Below are positions 33,852-43,965 of a stretch of DNA of 64,000 nt, in pieces. Source of the DNA: Blastobasis lacticolella (taxonomy: Eukaryota; Arthropoda; Insecta; Lepidoptera; Blastobasidae); assembly GCA_905147135.1 (NCBI GenBank), contig LR990048.1:14988563-15052562 (forward strand), given 5' to 3'. The position numbers were made by a program, and so were the translations under genes. The notes under the pieces were generated by a model. It did not search any database, was not told the DNA's origin, and was given only the letters and a program-made list of their open reading frames with translations. Position 1 is the first letter of the stretch; the number at the start of each line of letters is the position of its first letter.

Positions 33852-36295
33852 TTTTTTTAATTTTATTTATTAGGAAGCCAACAAAATATGAAAATATAAT
33901 AACATTTTCTTTTTAAACTAACGTATTACACAACAATCATATTTCACTTACAGGCTAACTCAACATGTATAATTCAAAAAATAATATTTCTAGCCAACTA
34001 AAATCTTAAATCAAAACTTCTTTATTTTCTACTGATCTTGCTTGATGTGACAATACTCATGTTAAACGCTGGAAAAACGTTACATAAATTCTAAAAAGGT
34101 ATAATAAAAAGAATATTATATAGTTTTGTATAAACTCATGAAATACGTGACCAATTTTCGTTTAAAGGTTGGAATGGAGTTACAAAAGATATCAATGTCC
34201 GCATGTTTGTGTAATGAGTTATAAGACTTACCAATCCTATTGAGAGGGGCATTTAAACCTAGATTGGTTTTACAAAGCCCTGTTCTAAATGGAATATATG
34301 TTCCCGGTCTAAAGTTAGGTCTAGGAACACCTATAGCGACCCTAGCTAGCAATTGAGGGGCGTTCAAATGTCCGTTTAACAGTTTGTGCAGGAAGGAAAG
34401 ATCTAACAACGTTCTACGATGAGCCAGGGAAAGTGTTTTATATTTCATTAGCTTTTTATTATATGGAATACTATTGACTGGGATGCGATCTTTATAGCAC
34501 AAGTACCTCAAAAAATTTTTCTGAATCCTCTCGATTCTGGCTTTATGTACCTCGTAAAAAGGGTTCCAAACTACTGAACAATACTCCAAAATACTGCGTA
34601 CAAGAGAGTTGAAAATATGTAATACTGTGTGTGTTTGTTTGAACTCCTTTGTTGTTCTTATAATTAAGCCGCTGGTTCTCAGCGCTTGTTTAATTATTTT
34701 CTCTATGTGCATTCGAAAATTTAATTTGGTGTCGACAATGACGCCCAGATCCCTAGTCTGTTGTATTGATTCGATGTTATGGCCACCAATGTTGTATCGA
34801 AAACTTAAATTTGTTCTTTTTCTATGGAATGTTGGTAGCACTTTAGATGGTTAATAGACATTAAATTTTCGTCGCACCAATGGACCAATCTGTCCAAGTC
34901 CGCCTGCAAAAGCTCAGCATCTGCGGAAGTTTTAACCACCCTATAAAGTTTAAGGTCGTCCGCATAGAGCAGGCAGTGACTATGTTGGAAACAATGAACA
35001 ACATCATTTATAAAAATATTGAAAAGAACAGGGCCAAGATGTGAGCCCTGCGGCACGCCAGAATGCGCAATGAAAGGTTCAGATTCAAAACCGCCAGCTA
35101 CTACTTTCATTTTTCTCTCCCTTAGGTAAGAATTAAGCCAGCCAAGCAGTTTTCCGTGGAATCCGCAACCTTCAAGTTTTCGTACCAGAATTGAGTGGTC
35201 CACCATGTCAAATGCCTTAGAGAAATCGGTGTATACTGTGTGAATTTCAATATTTTTGTCAAGTGCTTCAGATATTTCATCAACATATAACGCTAAGTTA
35301 GACATGGTGGACCTTTGACTGATAAATCCGTGCTGATAGTCAGATAGAATGGGCTTAATATGCCAGGTGATGAGTGGACATAACAAAGCTTCGAAAACCT
35401 TTGCAAAAACGGACAATATAGAGATGGGTCGATATTTAGTAATATCTTTCCTATCGCCATCCTTAAAGATTGGCACAATTCTGGCTTCCTTCCAGACAGA
35501 GGGGAAGAAACCGTCGTCCAGAGATTTTGTGAAAATCATAGCTACAGGTATAGACAAGGTGTCTGCACAACGCTTAATGAAGATAGGGGGTATATTGTCA
35601 GGTCCGGCTCCTTTGTTTTCATCTAGGCGCTCGAGTTTTAGTTTCACTTTAGTCACAGTGATACTTACTCTATCCATGGTAGAATGAGCAGTTTTTGATT
35701 CTTGATCAGTAAAAGCGGGGATAGGGGCTGTTTGGGGCTGTGTGGGAGTTAAAGATTGCCTGTATATGCTAGAAAAGTGTGTAGCAAAACTGTTACAAAT
35801 GGCCCCACCTTCAGTGACAGATCCTCCTTGGTATGTCATCGAGGAAGGGTAATAATTTTGAGTTTTTTTAATACTCTTTAGATATGACCAGAAATATTTT
35901 GGATTACTTTTGATAGTGTCTTCAATTCTTTTTATGTAATCATTATAACAGCTTTTGATGAGCACCTCACATCTACTGCGTAACAGTTTAAAAGTCAAAT
36001 GATCGAGTGGGTTACTATATTTTTTATAGCGTGATCTGTACTTGTTTTTTTCTTTAAGCCTCCTAATCAGGCAGTTAGTGTACCAGGGTGGAAATTTCTC
36101 AGATTTTATTTTAGTTTTTGGAACGTTACTTTCAATAATTTTATACAGCTCCGAGTAGAAGACATTTGTCATGTCATCGATGTGGCGACATTCCAAATAC
36201 AATGTTTGCCAGTCTATATTTTCTAAAATTTTATTAATATTCGTATAATCTGCCCTATAGTAATTTAATCTTACGTTATGGAGGTTGTTAAGCGG
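33852..36295 (-). mobile_element. 3' half of a Jockey/CR1-type non-LTR retrotransposon
   Basis: The minus-oriented segment carries the linker, the reverse-transcriptase domain, the C-terminal domain and a ~260 bp 3'-UTR with AATAAATAAAAT and a short A-run (33852-33858 as T on plus). The endonuclease half is not upstream in the same orientation. It lies inverted at about 36296-37017. This head-to-head order is what twin priming (5' inversion) during target-primed reverse transcription produces. Confidence 0.85.
34116..36295 (-). pseudogene. Non-LTR retrotransposon reverse transcriptase, frameshifted and lacking its N-terminal half
   Basis: The frame opens after a TAG near 36296 and runs to about 34805. 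It first codes a linker (LNYYRADYTNINKI), then the reverse transcriptase, with the RT motifs in order: YRPISILSVFAKVFE, QHGF, YTDFSKAFD (catalytic Asp), GVPQGSHLGPVLFNIF and LLYADDLKLYR (catalytic Asp pair). A frameshift near 34838-34850 separates the last part (34116-34841), which codes the C-terminal domain (ILEYCSVVWNP, RIERIQKNFLRYL). The N-terminal endonuclease is missing from this strand. The protein would copy element RNA at a nicked target. This copy cannot make a full protein. Jockey versus CR1 clade needs a tree. Confidence 0.9.
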
Positions 36296-37017
36296 CTAGG
36301 TCGTTTGTTGTTGTTTGGACTCGCAATGGAATTGTTTATATTAGAAAATCCCATTCCAGTGATGTGCACATTGTCAGAAATGAGAACGTTTTGCGTAGTA
36401 TTGTTTCGTAGTGTAAACTGCTAAATATACTTTAATAAAACTAAATACATTTGAAAATGGCGTCCTTAACTATGTTTTATCAAAACGTGAGAGGCATTAA
36501 AAGCAAAACTAGGGAAGTGTACTGTAACATATTGAATTCCGAGTATGATGTGATAATACTCACTGAAACGTGGCTTAACGAGGGAGTACTTGATAGAGAG
36601 TTTATAGATGACCGATATTGTGTTTTTAGACGAGATCGCGATTTTAATGTGACCAATAAAAAGGACGGCGGAGGTGTATTAATTGCAGTATCTAAAAAAT
36701 TTGAATGTTGCAGAGTCTATTCCTGGGAGTCATCCCATGAAGATCTCTGGGTTAACATTAGTGTCAATATTGGTAAAAAAAAGGATATTATATCAGTTTG
36801 TGCTGTCTACCTTCCGCCACCTTTGAGATTGGTTACATTGGAATCTTTTTTGGGAGGAGTCTCAAATTTTATACACGAGCAATATAACACTATAATAGCG
36901 GGAGACTTTAATCTCCCTAACCTGAATTGGGAGTATAAGGGTAATTCGTACTTGGAGACTGACCTAAGGCACAGGTCTTGTTTACTGGTTACGCACAATG
37001 CCGGCTGCCAGCGCTGA
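36296..37017 (+). mobile_element. Inverted 5' segment of the same LINE
   Basis: This plus-oriented segment has a ~155 bp leader and the start of ORF2. It abuts the minus-oriented reverse-transcriptase segment at about 36290-36300 and ends inside the endonuclease near 37005-37017. The endonuclease C-terminus, between the two breakpoints of the original element, is lost, which is common in twin-primed insertions. Confidence 0.8.
36451..37017 (+). pseudogene. LINE apurinic-type endonuclease, N-terminal part, truncated
   Basis: The ATG at 36451 follows an A-rich leader. The product matches the exonuclease-endonuclease-phosphatase fold of non-LTR elements: FYQNVRGIKSK near residue 9, LTETWL near residue 37 (catalytic Glu), GGGVLIAVS near 72, VYLPP near 120 and AGDFNLPNLNW near 147 (catalytic Asp and Asn). 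The final SDH motif is absent, and the last ~10 residues appear to be read from flanking DNA. In an intact element this enzyme nicks the target DNA. It is non-functional here. Confidence 0.9.
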
Positions 37018-37339
37018 GTGAGCGCGGTCGCGAGAAAAAGGTCCCAAACACCGTGCAGATGACGTCTCTTATGCGTTGCCGTATATCACTTTCTCGATAG
37101 CGAACACATTCACTTAAGTTGTTATTGTTTTTGATAATTTGAGCTATATAACACTTTGAGTTATTCTTTTCACTAATACAGATACTTCAAGTTATATGTA
37201 ATTGATATTTATCCAGTTCATTCACAAACAACACTTTATTACACTAAAATTTTATCAAAAAGCTGAGCGCAGTTAGTAAACAATGTTAGCTATTGACGGT
37301 ACGATGACAGATGAAAGACCAAAAAAAAAAATGTATATA
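37018..37339. other. Unexplained segment ending in an 11-base A-run
   Basis: The GC-rich start 'tgagtgagcgcggtcgcgag' passes into AT-rich DNA and ends in A11 (37321-37331). TGATATGTA follows at 37340-37348 and also lies just left of the LINE 3' end (33843-33851). It may belong to the insertion, or be flanking DNA. Confidence 0.4.
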
Positions 37340-38496
37340 TGATATGTAGGTTTTAAAAGCTGTCTCTTTTTAATAATGTAAAATAACGTTTATTCACACG
37401 GTACAACATTCAAAGATATTCATAAAAAATAAAATTACAGACATGAATCGATGGAAAAAATATACACTCTAATCTCGTTACCTGAGTTACATCTCATTGA
37501 TGAGTAAGAAGAGAAGTAATGTCGCGTGAGAAGCTAATGTCGATTGGATTTAAGAGTATTTCGATAATTAATTATTATTTAAAACAGAAAATTTTGAAAC
37601 CACATAGGTAGGTACAGTCCTCGTCAAAACCCCAACAGTTTTTTACTAAGCCTTTGAAAATAATTTTTGATACCTATATTTGAATTGGTTAACATTTCAC
37701 AATAAACAATTAATATAATCAACAATTAGAGAGATGGCGCCCAAATGCCTGGCTAGTCTTATAAAAAAAAGATATCATGAATAGTCATTCAATATCATCT
37801 CAAACCACGGGTCACTTTTAATTTTGCATTTATTGCATTACACCACTACTCCACTTATTTCCATATTGTTTCGTACATTTTTATTATTTATACATTTTAT
37901 TTCAGCATTTACTTTTGGGCCCATCCAGCAAGTTCATTGCGATGTTCCAACCTGCCAATCTATTATGTTCCAAGGAAGGATTGAGGACGCATCCGAAGGG
38001 ATAGCAAGGGGCTGGTGCCCTTCGTATTAAGGATAAATGCGCGTCTTTAGAAGATTGGTCGGACGGACAGGTTTTAACGGTTGGCCCAAATTGATACGAA
38101 TACTTACCTAGCTGGAAGAAGGTAATGTGTGTTTGATTGCTTGTATAAATTGGGCTGCAAAAGGTAGTTTGCTGACCCTTTCAAAGCGACATCCTTTCAA
38201 AATCGGTAACTGGAGAACAAACTAAGACATTAAATAACAAGTACTAAACGAGAGCTTTTACCTAACAGAGATCTCTTCCAGCCAACCTCACACAATATGG
38301 TAATGGTGGAACCATACCTACCAATTCCAAATAATTTCAATTTTCAATTTTTCATGACCTCAAAAATCACCTGTTTGAAGGTCAGTGACTCAACCCTTTG
38401 AGCCATTTTTTTATGTGTTTGTGGTGTTATTGTGTGTACATAATTGTTTTTTATTCTTTTCAATTCTATTTTAAATTGTTTCGTATAAAGTAGAAA
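37340..38496. other. No gene seen; one LINE stub
   Basis: 'gagatggcgcccaaatgcctggct' at 37731-37760 with an A-run (37761-37768) is the extreme 3' end of the LINE family at 14942-15175, plus orientation. The rest is unique. Confidence 0.45.
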
Positions 38497-38715
38497 TGCC
38501 GCGAATAGTTGTTACGGCGAATATTCGGTTACCAATTGAAATCCAATGGCGAATAGTCGAATTATTCGACATCAAAAACTGTATTTACTGTAACGAAGCC
38601 GGGTATGGCTTTATTCACACTATGACATCTCATCGGCATTGGTAATAAACGACCAAAATACCAATGTTTTGGTTCATTATTCGATGCATTTATTACTGCT
38701 ATGGAGGGCATTGCT
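38497..38715. repeat. hAT-like non-autonomous element, tentative
   Basis: Clustered CGAATA/TATTCG words ('gcgaatattcggttacc', 'gcgaatagtcgaattattcgac', 'attattcgatgc') resemble the terminal regions of some insect hAT elements. No clear ends or 8 bp duplication were found. Confidence 0.25.
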
Positions 38716-38778
38716 TCCAGTCTTCCACGATGATGCCGGGGCCGCGTCGAGGCGTGGCCCTCCGACCCGTGACCCCCC

Positions 38779-38799
38779 GGCTACCCTAATAGGGTAGCC
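38779..38799. other. Perfect 10 bp-arm palindrome
   Basis: GGCTACCCTA and TAGGGTAGCC flank a single A. No T-run follows and no neighbouring gene uses it. Confidence 0.4.
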
Positions 38800-39015
38800 G
38801 CGCCCAAATCCGTACTTATTTTAATCACACTTGTACCCCGCTGGTTTTTATCATGCGTGCTGTTGATGGCCCATTCTTCCTCATTTCCGGCGATTCAGTA
38901 TACAACCTTAAAACGCCGTCTATAAAGTCCATTTTCCCACGGGCTTAGATTTTTCAGCGGGAGGGAAAATAAAATTGTTGCTAGATTGCGACGTCTCGGC
39001 GACGTTTGAATAAAA

Positions 39016-39240
39016 TTGAAATGTTTTCATTGCGCTCGCGACGAAATAAGGACGTTTTCCCGGGAAACACTTGATTTACCCACGGAACAAGGAAGATTTA
39101 TATGGAAATTGCTACGTGACTGTAGTGTCGTAGATACCGAATTACCGTTAGGAGAACGATATTTGTTCCAAACAACAGTTTTAGAAAACGCTGTAGTTTG
39201 TTTGCGAAAGGTTGTCATTTCTTTTGAGCCAAAAAGCTGA
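39016..39240 (+). other. Unidentified open reading frame
   Basis: A 74-codon frame starts at ATG and ends TGA at 39240. The peptide (CFHCARDEIRTF near the N-terminus, then ERYLFQTTVLENAVVCLRK) is not obviously repeat-derived and matches no family I know. It has no signal peptide or transmembrane segment. A chance ORF or an isolated exon are both possible. Confidence 0.2.
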
Positions 39241-41063
39241 AAGTGCTGAACAAAAACATAATACTTTACAATTCCTAACATATATTTTTTTAAATAGCGC
39301 TATAGTTACACCTAGTGATTAGGTTGTTATATTCCAGCTTTTTGGCCGTAACATGAATGAAGTCTTTCTGCACCTCCACTTAGGTAACTAAGCATAAAGA
39401 ACAGTGTTTAAAAATAAAAATACAACGCTTAAAAAAATTTCTCTAAACTTTATCGATAGATAAGGAGTCCAATTAAACTTGTAGACATTGATGAAGCTGC
39501 TCCAAGAAACATCCATGGGCGGCATTAAGCTAAGTAATGTGGGCTGCGGGTGGTGGGCCCGCTTTTTACGACTACCCACAAAAATGCGCCCCGCTGCCAC
39601 GGACTAATTCGCCTATCTGGGTTGGAACGCAAAAAACACCCAAGAAATAGTTTTTCGAACGAATTTTTGCTGATACGCCGGTAGCTGGCAGATAGCCGGT
39701 GCGTGGTGATCTATTAAATGAAAGGTCGTTGCGGTTTTCGGATTACGTTTAGTTTAATTTGGTCAGTCAAAACAGTATGTTCAGTACTTGTTTTCATACT
39801 TCATGCTTGATATACAAATCTACCGATCGACGTACTTGAATCAACGCTAGAAAATGACGAGAACTAAAATTTTAAAATCAAATGACTTGGTAATAATTTT
39901 ACAATACCAAATCATAGATTCGAGTACATATGCTATGTGTTCGAACCGAATCTTCCTTCTAAACTATGTTACCTCACTCTGTATCTGACTGTACTCCACT
40001 CGTGTCTGGAAGGTGTTGGTGCCATATTCTCTGCCGACCAGACGACCGCCGATTAACGTTTTATTGAATTCAAAACCGTATGTTATTCCGAATCTCGGGC
40101 GAACCGGGTCACTCTTCCATCAAAAGCCCCATTCGGCAGGTCGCGCACTTAAATCAGTTTGATTATATTGCATGTTTATAGTGCCGTAAATCTGCTTACG
40201 TCCCTGGATTTATTGTTATAGGACGTTGGGCCCACAAATAATGTTCGACACAGTCCGGCCCTTTGTCCGACATGGGGCGAGAGCGGTCGTACAAACCGAT
40301 CTGGCGTTATAATGTAATCTTAGTTTTCTTGTGAGACCGTGGTTCGGAATGGGGCAGAACAATGTGTAACTGGGATATGTCGGTATCAGATAAGCGCCTT
40401 TGTACGCCTCGCCTTTGGGCAGTGGGTAGCCAGTGTAACCAGGCGTTTTCTTCTTTCTTTGCAACGATGGGACAGTATATTGTTTTCCTTTCGTTCGGCA
40501 GTAAGACGAAATATTTCATCGAATTACTACTGAAAGTAAGCGACATTTTTGAGCAAAATAAATGTTCGTCTATTTGCGTTGATATATCGGTAGATATTCA
40601 GTCGGTACAGTTAATACACTTTTTCTAGACGTTTCTTTTGATACTTATATTTACATTACGTACTATTTTCGTGTGAAATATTGCCACTGATATACCTATT
40701 CGTAAATAACGTGTAATAAATAGCATCCAAACAATTCGTGAGTAATCGACAAAACTAACACGTTCAAAATCTCATCAGAGCGTGTAGGCTGGAGCAAATG
40801 AAGCATTTAGGTAAATTACTGTGAGTCATCTCGGTTTATTTACATGGAATAATGATAAAGTGAATGCTTACTCCTACAATATAATGAAATCAACGTCTGC
40901 TTAGCAGAAGTAATGAAGGCGTAAATAACGTAGGTACCTGCAAGTTTCGTGCAAAATTCGCAGGCAGGAGGATGAATTGCGTATTTAATTCAATTTGTGC
41001 GTTAGAAGTAAATGACATTTTGCAACAGGTAACGACGGTAGATTACAAATAAAATTTAGGTAC
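39241..41063. other. No gene seen
   Basis: Overlapping frames at 40216-40628 on both strands have no domain. No repeats were recognised. Confidence 0.35.
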
Positions 41064-41066
41064 TTA

Positions 41067-41324
41067 GGTAGAGCTCGTCTAATCTAAAATGACGCGCCCC
41101 ACTATCGCATTACCGCACACAAGCAAATTTAAAATATGGACGCAATACATATACAAATGCCGTTGTAATTGGTCATTCGTTGCCGGTGACATTCAAACGT
41201 AGGAACACGCGTCGTTCATTGGCTCCCACACAGATGAAGTGTCGTTATCAATATTTGCACTCACACATCGAAATCAACTAACTAAGTAGTGGGGCGCGTT
41301 ATCTTAGACTAGACGAGCTCTACA
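41067..41324. mobile_element. 258 bp MITE with ~35 bp inverted ends and TTA duplication
   Basis: The left end GTAGAGCTCGTCTAATCTAA and the reverse complement of the right end GTAGAGCTCGTCTAGTCTAA match across about 35 bp, down to GACGCGCCCCACT / AACGCGCCCCACT. TTA lies immediately outside both ends (41064-41066 and 41325-41327), as expected for PIF/Harbinger. There is no transposase inside. Confidence 0.8.
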
Positions 41325-41684
41325 TTAAAGTGAAGAGTGTGGACTGTGGGCAGTTGATTATGTATGAAATCGATTGGTATTGAGTACTAGTGTCGTTTGT
41401 ATAACGGACGATTGTAGAATATATTTAAAATACAACTCTCGACAGCTCGCTCTTTCGTAGGTAGAGTAATAGTTGTCTTCACGCATCAGGGTGGTGCCCT
41501 CTAGCGGTGGTATCTTGCGCAACCCGTCGAGACGGGCTGGTTGTTGAGGTGGGCGCCTTCACTTTCTGAAGGCGCGGGAATTTTCGTTTCCATTATTACC
41601 ACGTGACCTCCCACTGGAGTGGCAGTGTAATATCTAATGTACTAACATCTGTACTTCGTTACAAACAAGCAGTGCTAGTAAACC

Positions 41685-41792
41685 ATCTGTATAGCCTATA
41701 ATGTTTTCCGATAATAAATGTGGTTCCCGCGGGAACGTGTCCGGAACGTTATAACCGAATTTTACACGGACTAAGTCTCGGGCAAAAGCTTT
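41685..41792 (+). mobile_element. Helitron-like 3' terminal fragment
   Basis: 'tatagcctataatgttttccg', 'gtggttcccgcgggaacg' and the end 'ctaagtctcgggcaaaagct' fit the lepidopteran non-autonomous Helitron 3' end as I recall it, which finishes CGGGCAAAAGCTAG. The last two bases are changed. It stops at the stop codon of the cysteine-rich frame on the other strand. Confidence 0.5.
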
Positions 41793-42018
41793 ACCTAATC
41801 ACATAATCGTAGCACCTGCAGTCAGGTTCAGCAACATAATCGCCGCACGTACAAACACGATAACACTCGTTATTGGCGTTCCATCCGCACCGCATACCTG
41901 GGGAGGCGTAACCATCGGCACCACAGTATGAGCAGGAAGCAGTAGTCCCGGTAGTGTCCTTCAAATAATTAGCGACCGGCCATGAGTGCGAGTAACAGGG
42001 CTGCCAAGCCAATCTATT
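41791..42018 (-). CDS. Cysteine-rich peptide, candidate terminal exon (unidentified)
   Basis: The minus frame is open from 42018 to TAA at 41793-41791 (about 75 codons) and contains nine cysteines in about 65 residues. The spacing is C-x20-C-x2-C-x11-C-x7-C-x3-C-x1-C-x8-C-x1-C, including CSYCGADG, CYRVCTCGDY and DCRC. Such a density is hard to get by chance and suggests a disulfide-rich extracellular domain. No in-frame ATG precedes the first cysteine. A pyrimidine-rich 'ccgctttattag' ends at 42019, a plausible splice acceptor, so this would be a last exon whose signal-peptide exon is elsewhere. I do not recognise the family. The stop coincides with the end of the Helitron-like fragment, so the C-terminus may be altered. 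No other exon was found. Confidence 0.4.
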   Translation of the reverse strand, partial: NRLAWQPCYSHSWPVANYLKDTTGTTASCSYCGADGYASPGMRCGWNANNECYRVCTCGDYVAEPDCRCYDYVIR

Positions 42019-42494
42019 CTAATAAAGCGGAACAGATTTTTTGTCTGTTTGAACGTGAAGATATATATGATACCTTGATAGGTCCTATGACACCTTCCCG
42101 AGTATCATAGAACACTTTATACGTGATTGGATACTAAATATCAGGATCCTCGGAATAGTTGAACGTTAGCAGAGTTTCGGACTGAACGCTCATACGCTTT
42201 TGATATTCGATTTAATTTTTATTGGGACAAATTGAGTGACACCCACGGGGATCGGTAGTTGACTGATAAGTGGTAATGAAATGGAAAATGGAATCTACAT
42301 TATATTTTCATGTTCATTTTATTTATAATGCTGGTAAAATGAGTTTATAAGGGCAAATATTAATCAGATTAATCTCTTGTCATGATGTCTAATCCCGCCT
42401 GATTTATAATTAACAATTCTTACATTAAAAAAGACTAAGTTCGAGATCGCGACTCATACCAATACAACGCGTATCGGTCACTTCCATTAAGGTT

Positions 42495-42525
42495 CTTGTT
42501 AGGGAGTACGGCAGTCCCTAACAAG
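42495..42525. other. Perfect 11 bp-arm hairpin
   Basis: CTTGTTAGGGA and TCCCTAACAAG flank a 9-nt loop. The pairing is strong but no gene or transposon end is associated. Confidence 0.5.
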
Positions 42526-42920
42526 TCCGACTGCCTTTTACAAATATTCTACGACCAGCCTCTTACAGGACGGCGCCACAGGCCGAACTGTTGCCCCGTC
42601 AGTGTTTCGGTCTGACTGCCTGACCAAACAATTCTCCATGCTCAAAACCACCCCAGTAGCACTTGAACTACTCCTCTAACTTCCACTGTGCCCTATCAGA
42701 GTTATTATCGGACATAAATCCGGTATGATGACCGTCGCACGCGCACAGCGAGCGCAAATGAGCCGCGTCACTGCGAATCAGAGCTAATGCGACCGTAATG
42801 AGAGTGCAGCGGGGTATCGGAACGGGTGTGTGGGTAATTTGCTTTGCCCCTTTCTCTGTACTGGAATGGTAAGTACGGGGGAAGGGGTCGGTTTGACGCA
42901 GCGGGTTTGTAGGAATAGAA
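42526..42920. other. No gene seen
   Basis: GC-moderate unique DNA. Minus frames at 42668-43019 run into the palindrome and are by-products. Confidence 0.35.
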
Positions 42921-42923
42921 TAA

Positions 42924-43123
42924 AGGCCTTGCCACATACAAAGCTCGGCGCGAGCGCGGCGTGAGCGCGGTGCGATATTTGCTAGGCAACCATCGCGCGG
43001 CGCGATAGTTGCTAGGCAACCATCGCGCGGCGCGTTATTTGCTAGGCAACCATCGCGCCGCGCGATGGTTGCCTAGCAAATAACGCACCGCGCTCGCGCC
43101 GAGCTTTGTATGTGGCAAGGCCT
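42924..43123. mobile_element. 200 bp GC-rich foldback element with internal 30 bp tandem repeat
   Basis: The arms start AGGCCTTGCCACATACAAAG and are inverted copies for over 60 bp (then CTCGGCGCGAGCGCGG). TAA lies outside each end (42921-42923 and 43124-43126), again a Harbinger-type duplication. Three 30 bp units, each beginning TTGCTAGGCAACCATCGCGC, occupy 42979-43008, 43009-43038 and 43039-43068. The last unit runs into the inverted arm. It is non-coding. Confidence 0.8.
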
Positions 43124-43229
43124 TAAAGAATAAAGATATATTGCCACAAGACATCACGAGACGACAAAAATAAACAAAATTATACATAATAATACGAAAA
43201 AAGGAGTAAGCAAAAAAATATACATTGGC

Positions 43230-43694
43230 CTACATAGGGAGGTAATGTCGCGGCGGCCAGAATGTGTTTGTGTTATGACGGAAGAGGGAACTGACACCTA
43301 TAATATCTATGGCACTTACGAAGTCTTCCCTTTGCTCTGAAATTAGAGGTTCTTCAAAAGGTATGCTCTGCTTTACAGGTGTCTTAAAGGCAGTCACCAT
43401 ATCTGCTCCCATTAGATTGCAAGTGTCCTTTTGGGTATCCACCGGAACACCACAGTGCAAACTATCTATGATGGTCCTGTGGTGTTTCGATAAAAAGCGG
43501 CTGTGGATACACAGAGGGGTTTTAGTGGGTATGGTCCTTTTCGGGCAATCCCATGTCACTCCCCCGGGTGAAATGATATCTTCCGAAGATTTTCCCTCAT
43601 AAAAAAAGGCTGCTGGTGTCCTGGAAGACGACGGTGACCGCTTTCCATCAGGTGGACTGTCTTGTCTGACTGAGTATTTTTTACACTGCGACAA
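43230..43694 (-). other. 154-codon open frame in probable LINE 3'-region sequence
   Basis: The frame is uninterrupted and contains no known motif. Its first part (43605-43694) overlaps the LINE 3'-UTR signature 'gaccgctttccatcaggtgg'. The neighbouring text 'cttaaaggcagtcaccatatctgc' near 43383 also resembles LINE tails. It is most likely repeat sequence with fortuitously low stop density. Confidence 0.3.
43605..43690 (+). repeat. LINE 3'-UTR fragment
   Basis: 'ctggtgtcctggaagacgac' and 'gaccgctttccatcaggtgg' match 25560-25620 and 6380-6420. Confidence 0.55.
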
Positions 43695-43770
43695 TACCCT
43701 TCACTTATGTGGAGGTGGCTGAGTCCAGTGGATTGTTACGCGCTGTTGAGGATTAACAATGTGGATAAGA

Positions 43771-43965
43771 TCCTACTAATATTGTAAATGCGAAAGTTTG
43801 TAACGATAGATGCATGTTTGGATGCGCAAAAACGACTGAACTGATTTTGATGAAAATTTGGCAGTAATATAGCTTATGGCCCTATATGTACCTAGATATA
43901 GGCTATAATTTACCGCGAAATTCAATATGGTTCCTGCGGGAACGGCACTTGAACGTTAAAACGGA
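43771..43965 (+). mobile_element. Helitron-like (Lep1-type) 5' fragment
   Basis: It begins TCCTACTAATATTGTAAATG then 'cgaaagtttg', continues 'gatgaaaatttggcag', and reaches 'atggttcctgcgggaacg'. From memory this is the start of a widespread lepidopteran non-autonomous Helitron-like repeat. The 3' CTAG end is absent. Confidence 0.5.

Noticed and set aside
35349..35687. 112-codon plus-strand frame
   Set aside because: It is the antisense shadow of the LINE reverse-transcriptase frame.
42495..42525. 11 bp-arm hairpin considered as a bacterial-type terminator
   Set aside because: There is no following T-run and no bacterial gene context, so it is only a short palindrome.
42768..43019. Overlapping minus-strand frames near the palindrome
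   Set aside because: They read through the GC-rich foldback and lack any domain. They are shadows of an element with few stop codons.
42979..43068. Three 30 bp repeats considered as a CRISPR-like or satellite array
   Set aside because: There are no spacers, the units are directly adjacent, they lie inside a foldback transposon, and the host is a eukaryote.
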